A stretch of DNA of 64,000 nucleotides, from assembly GCF_000153465.1 (NCBI RefSeq), contig NZ_CH672387.1:2581903-2645902 (forward strand). The letters are read 5' to 3'. The notes beneath the pieces are model-generated. The model did not search any database. It had not been told where the DNA came from and saw nothing but the letters and a program-made list of their open reading frames with translations. A program made the position numbers and the translations under genes. This document shows, piece after piece, positions 36,290 to 44,557 of the stretch. The number at the start of each line of letters is the position of its first letter. The first letter of the stretch is position 1. The DNA is from Aurantimonas manganoxydans SI85-9A1. GTDB lineage: Bacteria > Pseudomonadota > Alphaproteobacteria > Rhizobiales > Rhizobiaceae.

Positions 36290-37303
36290 TCACTCGGCCG
36301 TCTGCGGGTACGAACCGGCGGCGGGGGCATGGCCCTCGCGCTTGGCCCGATATTCGGAATAGGCGGCGATCAGCATGTCCCCGTCACGGTACTGGGGCAC
36401 CCAGCCGAGGTCGCGTTCGCCCTTGCCGACGTCCAGCACGCACATCTCGTCGGCGATGAGATACTGCTCGGGATCCATCAGCGGCATGTTGATCAGGTCG
36501 AGGAAGTCGAGCGTGCGCTTGACCGCCCAGCCCGGCGTCGGGATCAGCAGCGACTTCGAGCCGGCATGTTTGACCAGGTCGCCGAGCAGCTTCTTGACCG
36601 GCGGCGGGTTCAGCGAGCCAAGATTGTAGGCTTCGTTCGGGACGCCCGCTTTCCAGGCCAGCCGCGCCGCCTCGGCGCAGTCGAAGACCGAGATGAACTG
36701 ATACGGGTTGCGGCCCGAGCCGATCATCGGAACCGGCAGGTTGGCGTCGATCAGCTTGAAGAGCTTTTCCAGGATGCCGAGACGACCGGGGCCGATGATC
36801 AGGCGAGGCCGGAACAGGGTGATGTCCATGCCGCGCTCGCGCCATTCGGCCGCCAGATGCTCGGTGTCGAGCTTGGACTGGCCGTATTCGCCGAGCGGCG
36901 AGACCGGGTGCTCCTCGGTCATCGGATAGACCTGGGTATGACCGTAGATCATGTCGGTGGTGAAGTGGACGAGCTTCGTCGCCCCCGCCTCGCCCATCGC
37001 TTCCATGATGTGCTTGGTGCCGTGATAGTTCACCGGGTAGAAGAAGTCGTGGCGTTTGGCCCGCGGCATGATCGGCGACAGCATCTTGGCCGACAGATTG
37101 TAGACCATGTCGTCCGCCGCGATCGGCACGGCGCGCACGGCGGCCGGATCGGTGACGTCGGTGTGCAGGAACTCGCACTGGGCGTAATGCGGCAGGTCGC
37201 TTTTGACGATATCGGCGACGAGGACGCTTTCGCCGTCGGCGACGAGCTTCTGGGCCAGATGGCGGCCGACGAAACCGTCGCCGCCGAAGAGAACGTGCTT
37301 CAT
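36290..37303 (-). CDS. NAD-dependent epimerase/dehydratase (extended SDR)
   Basis: This 337-aa extended short-chain dehydrogenase has the nucleotide motif GGDGFVG at its N-terminus, TTDMIYG carrying the active-site Thr/Ser, and the catalytic YGQSK. It acts on a sugar or sugar-lipid. In the operon it could be the reductase or epimerase acting after the DprE1-like oxidase, taking the role of DprE2 although it belongs to a different SDR branch. Its ATG overlaps the stop of the small transporter gene (ATGA), so expression is coupled. Confidence 0.88.
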   Translation of the reverse strand: MKHVLFGGDGFVGRHLAQKLVADGESVLVADIVKSDLPHYAQCEFLHTDVTDPAAVRAVPIAADDMVYNLSAKMLSPIMPRAKRHDFFYPVNYHGTKHIMEAMGEAGATKLVHFTTDMIYGHTQVYPMTEEHPVSPLGEYGQSKLDTEHLAAEWRERGMDITLFRPRLIIGPGRLGILEKLFKLIDANLPVPMIGSGRNPYQFISVFDCAEAARLAWKAGVPNEAYNLGSLNPPPVKKLLGDLVKHAGSKSLLIPTPGWAVKRTLDFLDLINMPLMDPEQYLIADEMCVLDVGKGERDLGWVPQYRDGDMLIAAYSEYRAKREGHAPAAGSYPQTAE

Positions 37304-37737
37304 CGGGAAACCTCGTTTGCAGGAGCCTGGGCGACGTCGAGCGCGGGCTCCTCGCCGTGTATCGTGGTGCCGCCCTGGGCGATCAGAATCGTGCCGACGC
37401 AGATCAGGCCGATGCCGGCGATGCGCAGGGCGTTGAGGTCCTCGCGAAAGACGAAATAGGCGAAGACCGCGACCGCCACATAGGCCAGCGACAGGAATGG
37501 ATAGGCAAAGGACAGTTCGACCTTGGACAGGACGAAGAGATGCGAGGCCATGGAGATCACGAAGGTGCAGAGCCCCAGGAACACCCAGGGGCTGAACAGG
37601 ATCTGCAGTATCTTCAGGATCGGATTGACGCCGGCAAAGCTCAGCGGCCCGAGCTGCATCATGCCGTATTTCAGCATCACCTGCGCCGCGGCGTTGGTGA
37701 ACACCGTGAACAGGATGAAGGGAAGGAATTTCGCCAT
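37300..37737 (-). CDS. four-helix EamA/SMR-type transporter (ArnE/ArnF-like)
   Basis: This 145-aa protein has four hydrophobic helices and a short polar C-terminal tail, the size of SMR and ArnE/ArnF half-transporters. ArnE/F-type proteins flip undecaprenyl-phospho-aminoarabinose across the inner membrane. Placement between the DprE1-like oxidase and the epimerase suggests that it flips the lipid-linked pentose made by this operon. A GAGG ribosome-binding site favours ATG at 37737 over GTG at 37743. A cation or drug efflux role cannot be excluded. Confidence 0.78.
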   Translation of the reverse strand: MAKFLPFILFTVFTNAAAQVMLKYGMMQLGPLSFAGVNPILKILQILFSPWVFLGLCTFVISMASHLFVLSKVELSFAYPFLSLAYVAVAVFAYFVFREDLNALRIAGIGLICVGTILIAQGGTTIHGEEPALDVAQAPANEVSR

Positions 37738-37894
37738 CGGCACTGCCTCGTTCCAACGTCCGGACCGGCCGGATCTGCTGAATCTGATCTAAGGGAAACC
37801 CGTGTGATATGTTTTAAGATCGGCGTATTCGCGCCGCCGGGCGAGCGACGGTTCATGTCACGGTAAACAAACCCTTTGCCGCAACCTGACGGAT

Positions 37895-39262
37895 TTACAG
37901 TTGCTTGGGCGTTTTCGTTGATGTCGTGTCGAGCCGGAGCGCTGTCCGCTTCCAGAAATCGGAGACGATGACCGGGTCGCGCAGCGCCTCCAGTTCGCGC
38001 CAGCGTAGAAAGCCCGCCGCGAAGGTGTCCGGCGACATGCGGGCATCCTTGTAGGGATTGACCGCGCCGCCGGCCGCGACGGTGATCCGGTCGAGTTCGG
38101 CCAGCAGTTTCAGGGTGATCTCGCCGCGGTGGGGAAAGTCGAGGGTCAACGTGTAGCCCGATCGCGGAAAGCTGGTGAGGCCGGGGCTCGGCCGGTCGCC
38201 GAAGCGCTTCAGCACGGTGAGGAACGAGCCCTGCTTGTGGCTGCGGGCGCATTCGATCAGGGCGCGCACGGCGTCCGGCCCGGTGGTCGCCGGCACGACG
38301 CTCTGGTGCTGGTGCAGCCCGCGCGGGCCGTAGAGCCGGTTCCACCGGCCCACCCGGTCGAGCGGGTAGAAGAACTGGTCGAAGGGGACCAGTCTTTGCG
38401 TCGTGCCGGGGCTGGCCTTGCGATAATAGGCTTCGTTGAAGGCGCGCAGCGCAAGGCCGCGGAGCGGGCTGATCGGCGGCGTGATGGGCACCGCCGCGAG
38501 CGGCGGGCGGGCCATGCCGGTCCGCTCGCCGTCGGGGGCATGGTCGCCGGCGATCAGATGACCGCGGCCCAGCGCCCGGCCCGTGGCCAGCGAGTCGATC
38601 CAGGCAACGGCGTATTCATGGCGTTCATCCGCCGCCTCGGCCAGTTCGAAATAGTCGGCCAGGCTGTCGAAGCGGGTCGTGGTCTCGGCGATCGTCAAGG
38701 ACGGCACCTTGAGGAGCCGGATTGTCGCCTCGCGGATCAGCCCGGTCAGGCCCATGCCGGAGATCGTCGCGGCGAAGAGTTCGGGATGGGCGTCGCGGCT
38801 GCAGTGCAGGCGCTCCGCGTCGGACCGGTCGAGCACGATCGACTCCACCCAGGCGCCGAAGGTGCCACGGCGGTGGTGGTTCTTGCCGTGGATGTCGTTG
38901 GCGATGGCGCCGCCCAGCGTGACGAACTGGGTGCCGGGGGTCACCGGCAGGAACCAGCCGGCCGGCGCGACATGGCGGGTGATCTGGCTGAACAGCACGC
39001 CGGCATCGGCGGTGAGGAGTCCCGTCTGCGGATCGAAGGCGTGGATGCGGGCGCCCGGCCGGCTGTCGATCAGCGTGCCGGCATCGTCATGGCAACTGTC
39101 GCCATAGGAGCGACCATTGCCGAAAGGCAGGACGGTGCCGTCGCCGCCCCCTGCCCGCCGTTGCGCCTCGGCGGCCGACAGTCGCGGCAGGTCGCAGCCG
39201 GCGATCGCCCGGCGCGGCGTGCGGGTGGGGCGTCCCCAGTTCTCGTAGCGGGCCTCAGACAA
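37895..39262 (-). CDS. DprE1-like FAD-binding oxidoreductase
   Basis: This 455-aa enzyme closely follows mycobacterial DprE1, which oxidises C2' of decaprenyl-phospho-ribose. Visible shared blocks are GNGRSYGDS, the PP-loop-like VTPGTQFVTLGGAIA, NDIHGKNHH, and the substrate lysine in NPYKDAR (K405, matching DprE1 K418). The residue matching DprE1 Cys387, the benzothiazinone target, is Thr373. A UbiA-HAD gene overlaps it by 8 bp upstream. Together they predict oxidation of a polyprenyl-phospho-ribose. Homologues work in arabinosylation in actinobacteria and in Azorhizobium Nod-factor decoration. Confidence 0.88.
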   Translation of the reverse strand: MSEARYENWGRPTRTPRRAIAGCDLPRLSAAEAQRRAGGGDGTVLPFGNGRSYGDSCHDDAGTLIDSRPGARIHAFDPQTGLLTADAGVLFSQITRHVAPAGWFLPVTPGTQFVTLGGAIANDIHGKNHHRRGTFGAWVESIVLDRSDAERLHCSRDAHPELFAATISGMGLTGLIREATIRLLKVPSLTIAETTTRFDSLADYFELAEAADERHEYAVAWIDSLATGRALGRGHLIAGDHAPDGERTGMARPPLAAVPITPPISPLRGLALRAFNEAYYRKASPGTTQRLVPFDQFFYPLDRVGRWNRLYGPRGLHQHQSVVPATTGPDAVRALIECARSHKQGSFLTVLKRFGDRPSPGLTSFPRSGYTLTLDFPHRGEITLKLLAELDRITVAAGGAVNPYKDARMSPDTFAAGFLRWRELEALRDPVIVSDFWKRTALRLDTTSTKTPKQL

Positions 39263-40691
39263 TGGCGGCCAGCAGGAACAGGAGGCCGCCGCCGGCGATC
39301 ATCACCTGGCTGCGCCAGTCGCTCATGATGAAGACGACCGGGTCCTCGTGCATCTGGTTGCGGCGGGCGAGGATCCATATCCGCACGATGATGTAGAGAA
39401 CCAGCGGGCACAGCGGCCAGACGAGGAAGGGCTCGGTGTACTGCTCGGCGCCCTCCATGCTGTCGATATAAAGCGCCAGGACCAGCACCGAGGCAAAGCC
39501 CGAGGCCATGCCAGCCTGGCCGAGGGTTTCCAGATCGGCGTCGACATAGCCGCGCCCGGTCGTGGCGCGCTCGGCGCCGATGCCGAAATCCTGCAGTTCG
39601 GTGAAGCGCTTCACCAGCGCCAGCGACAGGAAGAAGAACAGCGAGAAGGCGAGCAGCCAGAACGAGGTCTCGACCCCCGAGGCTTCCGATCCCGCGACGA
39701 TGCGCATGGTGTAGAGGCCCGCGAGCGTCAGCACGTCGATCAGCAGCATGCGCTTCAGGGCGAAGGAATAGGCCGTCGTGGTGACGAGGTAGACGCCCAG
39801 CACCAGGAGGTAATAGTCGGGCAGGAACAGCCCGATGCCCAGCGAGGTGCCGAGAAGCACAGCGGCGAGCGTGATGCCCGTGGGGATCGCCAGCGCGCCA
39901 CTGGCAAAGGGCCGGTTGCGCTTGGTGCGATGCCGGCGGTCGGCGGTCAGGTCGAGCAGATCGTTGAGGATATAGACGGCCGACGCCGCGAAGGAGAAGC
40001 TGATGAAGGCGAGCATGGCGCCGACCAGCATCTCGATATTGAAGAATTCGTGGGTCAGGACCATCGGCACGAAGATCAGGACGTTCTTCAGCCATTGATG
40101 CGGCCGCATCGCCCTCAGCGCCGGGCGCAGTCGGCTGCCGGGATCGTCGATCCGTTCGGCGCCGGAGCGCTTCTGCCATCGCGCCGCGGCCCGGTCCGGC
40201 GCCACGACCAGGGCCTCCGCCGCCTTGTCCAGAAGGCAGATGTCCTCGTGGGAATTGCCGACATAGTCGAAGCCAACCTCGCCGCATTCGTCGAGGATGC
40301 GGTCGAGCTTGCGGTGCGCGGTTAGATTAACCGTGTCACAGGAGCACATGACCGCGTCGAACAGTCCGAGATGATCGGCCACAGCGTGGGCAAGTTTCTC
40401 GTTGGCGCCGGTGGCCAGCACGATGCGGCGGCCATCGGCCCGCGCGCGCCGCAGCCGTTCGACGACCTCCTCGCGATAGGGCAGCAACGCCGGATCGAAA
40501 TCGACGGCGTGGGCGAGTTCGGCCTTCAAGCGCGCTTTGCCGGCGGCGATCCAGCCGGGCACCTGCAGCATGACCCGGGGCTTCTGGCGCGCCGCCTGGA
40601 ACAGGGTTTCCCAGAGAAGATCGCTGTGGATCAGCGTGCCGTCGAGATCGACGAAGATCGTCGTCCCGGTCTGCGGAGATCTGGCGTCCAA
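39255..40691 (-). CDS. UbiA prenyltransferase fused to HAD phosphatase
   Basis: This 478-aa fusion has an N-terminal HAD phosphatase domain (DLDGTLI near residue 17, then TGANEK and the GNSHED motif) and a C-terminal polytopic UbiA domain (about residues 190-478) with NDLLDLTADRRH and IDVLTLAG. It resembles Rv3806c (polyprenyl-phosphate phosphoribosyltransferase) joined to a phosphatase. It would attach phosphoribose to a polyprenyl phosphate and remove the 5-phosphate. The start is TTG at 40691: an AGGAGG ribosome-binding site lies about nine bases upstream and no ATG fits. It is the first gene of the operon. Confidence 0.87.
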   Translation of the reverse strand: MDARSPQTGTTIFVDLDGTLIHSDLLWETLFQAARQKPRVMLQVPGWIAAGKARLKAELAHAVDFDPALLPYREEVVERLRRARADGRRIVLATGANEKLAHAVADHLGLFDAVMCSCDTVNLTAHRKLDRILDECGEVGFDYVGNSHEDICLLDKAAEALVVAPDRAAARWQKRSGAERIDDPGSRLRPALRAMRPHQWLKNVLIFVPMVLTHEFFNIEMLVGAMLAFISFSFAASAVYILNDLLDLTADRRHRTKRNRPFASGALAIPTGITLAAVLLGTSLGIGLFLPDYYLLVLGVYLVTTTAYSFALKRMLLIDVLTLAGLYTMRIVAGSEASGVETSFWLLAFSLFFFLSLALVKRFTELQDFGIGAERATTGRGYVDADLETLGQAGMASGFASVLVLALYIDSMEGAEQYTEPFLVWPLCPLVLYIIVRIWILARRNQMHEDPVVFIMSDWRSQVMIAGGGLLFLLAAIV

Positions 40692-40944
40692 CGCTTGGCT
40701 CCTCCTGCCGTCTCCTCTGCCGGGAGATCGCGAAGCTGGAGGTCGGTTGTGGCGCAGACGAGTTTCGGCCCGGTGAATTTCCGGTCCCTGCCGACCGCAA
40801 GGCAAGGGCAAGCTGCGGACTTGGTGAATAAATCACAAAGATTGGAGGCGGTCTTACGGAAGAGCCAGGTCGGGCACGCTGGCAGACGCAGCTGCGTCGC
40901 GATGCCTCCGCCGCCCTCTCCCGGCTCGGGCGCGCGTCGCCGGC

Positions 40945-41646
40945 TCAGTCGTTGAGCGCCATCAAGGCATCCCGGTCCTCGAGGACGACATGTCGGGTCG
41001 ACGGTAGGGCGATCACGCGGTCGCGTTCGAACTGCGACAAGGTGCGCGACACGGTCTCGATAGTCAGGCCGAGATAATCGGCAATGTCCTGGCGGGTCAT
41101 GGCCAGATGGACCGTTGCCGGCTCCTCGTCGTCGGCCATCTCGACGAGAAAGGCGGCAACGCGCTGGGCGGCGCTGCGTCGACCCAGCAGCAGCGCATGC
41201 TGCTGCGCGCGTTGCAGGCACTGCATGGCGAACTGGAAGACCTGCGGCGCCATCTGGTCGTTCCGGGCCGCCGCTGCGCTCAGACCGCGCCAGCGATAGG
41301 CGACGATCGTGCAGTCCGAGACCGCCTCGGCCGACAGGCCATGGGTATCGCCGAGCTCCAAGCCGAAGATGTCGCCGGCCGAATGAAATCCCTCGATCTG
41401 GCGCCGGCCGTCGCTCAGGAACTTGCAGGTGCGCACGACGCCGCCGACGACCTTGTAGAAGGAGCGGACCTCGCTGCATTCGGCGTAGATTTCGCTGTCC
41501 TGGGCAAAGTTCAGGACCTGCCCGGCGATCGTCACGCTGCCGGTCTCGGGCCGCGGGGCCGCTTGCGGACCGGCACGAAGGGCCTCTGCCGCTAGATGTC
41601 CTGCCGTGGAGTCCCGCTCGCTTCGCATTGCCAGAACCGTCGTCAT
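40945..41646 (-). CDS. Crp/Fnr-family transcriptional regulator
   Basis: This 233-aa protein has a cyclic-nucleotide-binding-type beta-barrel domain (about residues 40-150) and a C-terminal HTH_Crp with MTRQDIADYLGLTIETVSRTL near residues 183-203, the FNR/FixK-type recognition helix. The four-cysteine FNR iron-sulfur cluster is not evident, so it is FixK-like or senses another signal. A strong AGGAGGT ribosome-binding site lies before ATG at 41646. It sits 253 bases upstream of the prenyl-sugar operon on the same strand; control of that operon is possible but not shown. Confidence 0.87.
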   Translation of the reverse strand: MTTVLAMRSERDSTAGHLAAEALRAGPQAAPRPETGSVTIAGQVLNFAQDSEIYAECSEVRSFYKVVGGVVRTCKFLSDGRRQIEGFHSAGDIFGLELGDTHGLSAEAVSDCTIVAYRWRGLSAAAARNDQMAPQVFQFAMQCLQRAQQHALLLGRRSAAQRVAAFLVEMADDEEPATVHLAMTRQDIADYLGLTIETVSRTLSQFERDRVIALPSTRHVVLEDRDALMALND

Positions 41647-41906
41647 GGGAACCTCCTGATGCCGTCCAAGTCGATGACCTGTTGTAGCGGCGGTAGGACC
41701 GGCTCTGAATTCGGTTTGCTCCTAAGGGAATCTACGTAAACGAGACTTGCTACGGCTTCGTCCAACTCCAGTCTCGATACGAAATTGAACCTCCCAATGC
41801 GAGTGCAGAGGTCCTCAACATATTTGCGGGAAAGTCCAACCACGTCACGGCGGCAATTGAACGTTCCATCGCTACGTCGCTTGGCGAGTAGCGCGCAAAT
41901 GCCCAC
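41643..41906 (-). CDS. uncertain 87-aa protein ahead of the Crp/Fnr gene
   Basis: A GTG-started frame ends in a TGA that overlaps the Crp/Fnr ATG (ATGA). The product contains CRRDVVGLSRKYVEDLCTRI and ends in VIDLDGIRRFP; I recognise no family. Base composition is lower in G+C than the surroundings and the frame is closed by a TGA shortly upstream of the GTG. It may be a small coupled gene or the remnant of an earlier insertion. Confidence 0.35.
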   Translation of the reverse strand: MGICALLAKRRSDGTFNCRRDVVGLSRKYVEDLCTRIGRFNFVSRLELDEAVASLVYVDSLRSKPNSEPVLPPLQQVIDLDGIRRFP

Positions 41907-42230
41907 GATATTCTGCTGACGGCGGAAGGCTTGGCGCTGTTGTCACAGATCTCGACTTCATTCGTTTCAGAGCCGAGGCTGTTACCATTGCCCCCCTGTC
42001 CTTCGACTGGACGGTCATTGAGATCATACATCTCGACGATTTGCTGGCCACCGACTCGGCTGGTCCGCCGTCGGCGACGCCTGCGGCTGAGCAACGGGCG
42101 GACCCTCCCGCCCCTCGGCATCGAACGGGTCACCGGCTGCTCCGCCCCCCCTCCGGTGGGACTCCAGGCACACTGGTTCAGCACCGTCCCGATGGCGCGG
42201 GCCGTCGCGCCGAGATGCGGCCCGGTAGCG
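41907..42230. other. intergenic region with no supported gene
   Basis: These 324 bases lie between the end of the phosphomannomutase gene and the small frame upstream of the Crp/Fnr gene. The part near 41940-42030 is lower in G+C than the rest. The region must hold a promoter for the Crp/Fnr gene. I see no terminator or protein here that I can support. Confidence 0.35.
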
Positions 42231-43661
42231 TCAGCCCCGGACCTCGGCCTCCGCCGCCGCCAGCCCCCAGGCAAGCAGCTCCGCCGCCTTCGCCTCCGAT
42301 CCCGCCTCCACATAGCAGCGCAGCTCCGGCGCGTTGCCCGAGGCGCGAAAATGCACCACCGGCCCGGCGTCGAGGATCACCCGCACGCCGTCCAGCGCAT
42401 CGACCGACGCGATCCGGCCCGCCGGCGCGAAGAAGCCATCGCGAAACTCCGCATCCTCGGCCAGCCGCGCCAGGAATTCGCCGCTCGCCGCCTGCGGCAC
42501 ATCCTGCAGCCGGTGCGCCGCCGCGTGGCCGGCATCGAGCTCCGCCACCAGCGCCGCCAGATCCATGCCGCGGCGCTTGGCGAAGGCCAGCGTGGCGAGG
42601 ATCGGCAGCACGCTGTCGCGGGTCGGCAGCGCCGGCAGGCTGCGCCCGTCGCGGGTCACCGCCGAGCCGAGCAGCAGGCCGCCATTCGCCTCGAAACCGA
42701 CAATGCCCTCGGCGCCGGCCTGCGCCGCCTCGGCCATGCCGGCAATGACGAAGGGCGAGCCGACCTTGGTGCGCACCACCTTGCCCGCGATGCCGGACGT
42801 CTCCACCGCCGAGCTCGACGTCACCGGGGTGACGATCGTCGTCAGCCCCAGCGCCCGGCTGGTCAAAAGCCCCAGCACGTCGCCGCGCAGGATCGTGCCC
42901 TTGGCGTCGGCCACCAGCGGCCGGTCGCCGTCGCCATCGGTGGAGACGATCGCGTCGAAGCGGCCCTCGGCCGCCCAGTCGCGGATCTGCTTCACGTCTT
43001 CCGGCCGGTGCGCTTCCGTATCCACCGGCACGAAGGAGTTTGAGCGCCCGAGCGCCACCGCCGTGCCGCCGAGGGCCGTCACGAGATCCGCCAGCAGGTC
43101 GCGCGCCACCGAGCTGTGCTGGAACACGCCGATGGTCAGCCCCGCCAGCGCATCGCGCGCGAAGAAGTCCTTATAGCGCCGGCCGAATACCGCCAGCGCG
43201 TCGCGTCCCGCCGCCTGTCCGCCGGCCTCCGGCCCGGGCCGCGGATCGGCCCCGGCAATGGCCGCGAACTCGGCCGCGATTCCCATCTCGTCGGCCTTGG
43301 TGATCTCGCCGCCGCGGCCGTAGAATTTCAGCCCGTTGCGGTCGTCGGGAATGTGGCTGCCGGTGATCATCACCGCCGGGCAGCCCTGGTGCATCGCCGC
43401 CAGCGCCAGCGCCGGGGTCGGCACCGCGCCGCAATCCACCGCCCGGAAACCGGCGGCATGCCCCGCCGCGATGCAGGCCTCGAGGATCTCCGGACTGCTC
43501 GCCCGCAAATCGCGGCCGAAGAACACCATCTGCTCGGCGCCAGCCCGGTCGCCGTCCCGCACATGGCGCAGGAAAGCCAGCGTGTAGCCGAAGCTCGGCC
43601 AGCCGATGAGGTCGCTCACCCGCCCGCGCAGCCCGCTCGTTCCGAATTTCAGCGAATCCAT
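42231..43661 (-). CDS. phosphomannomutase/phosphoglucomutase (NoeK/ExoC-like)
   Basis: This 476-aa alpha-D-phosphohexomutase starts with KFGTSGLRG and has the phosphoserine loop TGSHIP near residue 102, the magnesium loop DGDGDRP near residue 240, the sugar loop EANGG and the phosphate loop RASGNAPELR. It converts mannose-6-phosphate to mannose-1-phosphate (or the glucose pair). Length and N-terminus match NoeK-type enzymes. With the guanylyltransferase at 47380-48810 it supplies GDP-mannose to the O-antigen genes. A GGGAGA ribosome-binding site supports the start. Confidence 0.9.
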   Translation of the reverse strand: MDSLKFGTSGLRGRVSDLIGWPSFGYTLAFLRHVRDGDRAGAEQMVFFGRDLRASSPEILEACIAAGHAAGFRAVDCGAVPTPALALAAMHQGCPAVMITGSHIPDDRNGLKFYGRGGEITKADEMGIAAEFAAIAGADPRPGPEAGGQAAGRDALAVFGRRYKDFFARDALAGLTIGVFQHSSVARDLLADLVTALGGTAVALGRSNSFVPVDTEAHRPEDVKQIRDWAAEGRFDAIVSTDGDGDRPLVADAKGTILRGDVLGLLTSRALGLTTIVTPVTSSSAVETSGIAGKVVRTKVGSPFVIAGMAEAAQAGAEGIVGFEANGGLLLGSAVTRDGRSLPALPTRDSVLPILATLAFAKRRGMDLAALVAELDAGHAAAHRLQDVPQAASGEFLARLAEDAEFRDGFFAPAGRIASVDALDGVRVILDAGPVVHFRASGNAPELRCYVEAGSEAKAAELLAWGLAAAEAEVRG

Positions 43662-43985
43662 CCGTCGTCTCCCGCTTGTCCGTCCCGCGCCGCCAGCCGC
43701 AACGACCGGATCGCACAGCCATCGCGCACCACCCTGTCTCGGCACCAGCCTCGCCGCCTTCGATCGCGCCCGCAGCCACGCCCTCGCCACCGGCGTTTGC
43801 CCGGACCGCCGCTCTGATCTAAGGGCGAGACCCGCGGCCCCGGTCCGTACATCCTGCCGCCCAGCGGCGATAGCACGAGAAGGCCGTTTCGTGGAAAGAC
43901 CCGCCGACACGCGGCCCTGCTGGGCAGGTCACATACAACCCAGAAGAAAAACTAGATGCTTCTACCATCATATTCACGCGATACC
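43662..43985. other. intergenic region upstream of phosphomannomutase
   Basis: These 324 bases should contain the phosphomannomutase promoter. The part from about 43930 is AT-rich and leads into a low-GC stretch that extends to about 44360. No further gene is supported. Confidence 0.35.
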
Positions 43986-44144
43986 TTAGAAGAACACTCT
44001 GGTTACGAAAACTCCGACCACGAATCCGACTACGACACCGATCGCCCCACCGAACATGAACCATGATATAGCGCCAGATACCCGGTGTGTTTCCGCCTCG
44101 ATCGCAGATTCGTACATATCATTATCAATTTTTTTATACATCAT
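43986..44144 (-). CDS. predicted small single-span membrane protein, 52 aa
   Basis: A 52-codon frame on the minus strand runs from ATG at 44144 to TAA. The product starts MMYKKIDNDMYESAIEAETH and continues into one hydrophobic glycine/valine-rich segment (SWFMFGGAIGVVVGFVVGVF), then a short positively charged end. A GTGGAG ribosome-binding site lies seven bases before the first ATG. The gene lies in a low-GC stretch unlike its neighbours. The charged N-terminus plus single C-terminal helix suggests a small inner-membrane protein or toxin-like peptide; no homologue is recognised. Confidence 0.5.
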   Translation of the reverse strand: MMYKKIDNDMYESAIEAETHRVSGAISWFMFGGAIGVVVGFVVGVFVTRVFF

Positions 44145-44557
44145 TTTGGCTCCACTGGTACGTATGTTTCTACGTATTGCAATATGTTAGCAATAATCAG
44201 ATTTTATCAAATACCACTTTCTTTCATTGCCACTAGTTTTGGCGTATTATCAACCATCTCATTGCGATTTCTATCTATTCCTCTACGTTTTTGATTGATA
44301 TTCCTTATTTGCATGCCTAATTCTCTTAACTGGAGAGGCGTCGGAAACATTCGGTTATTGTCTCATATGCTGGGTCGCCGCCGCGCCTTCAGGAGTTGTT
44401 AAATGGCGAATCAGGTCGGTCGTGATGTCGACAAATGCGCGACTACGCCTTGGGCAATCCCTTATATAAGACTCTCCTTCACCATCGATCTCGAGGTTTT
44501 CCGTTCGAATTTGGCAGTGGCGGTTCGTTATTGTAGCAGGAGCGCCAAGCGCCCCCC
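44145..44557. other. low-GC intergenic region before the IS30 element
   Basis: These 413 bases are visibly AT-rich and unlike the surrounding chromosome. Two short minus-strand frames of 47 and 75 codons can be read, but one of them starts inside the IS30 end and neither has a good ribosome-binding site. The stretch is best seen as foreign or decayed DNA adjoining the small membrane protein gene. Confidence 0.4.

Noticed and set aside
36290-37303. Hopanoid-associated epimerase HpnA
   Set aside because: The N-terminal sequence and neighbours do not match hopanoid clusters (no squalene-hopene cyclase or other hpn genes in the window).
40945-41646. Oxygen-sensing FNR with an iron-sulfur cluster
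   Set aside because: The four spaced cysteines of true FNR are not seen; only the FNR/FixK-type HTH is.
44085-44294. Hydrophobic 69-codon plus-strand frame
   Set aside because: It is antisense to the better-supported 52-aa frame, has no ribosome-binding site and lies in AT-rich DNA where hydrophobic frames arise by chance.
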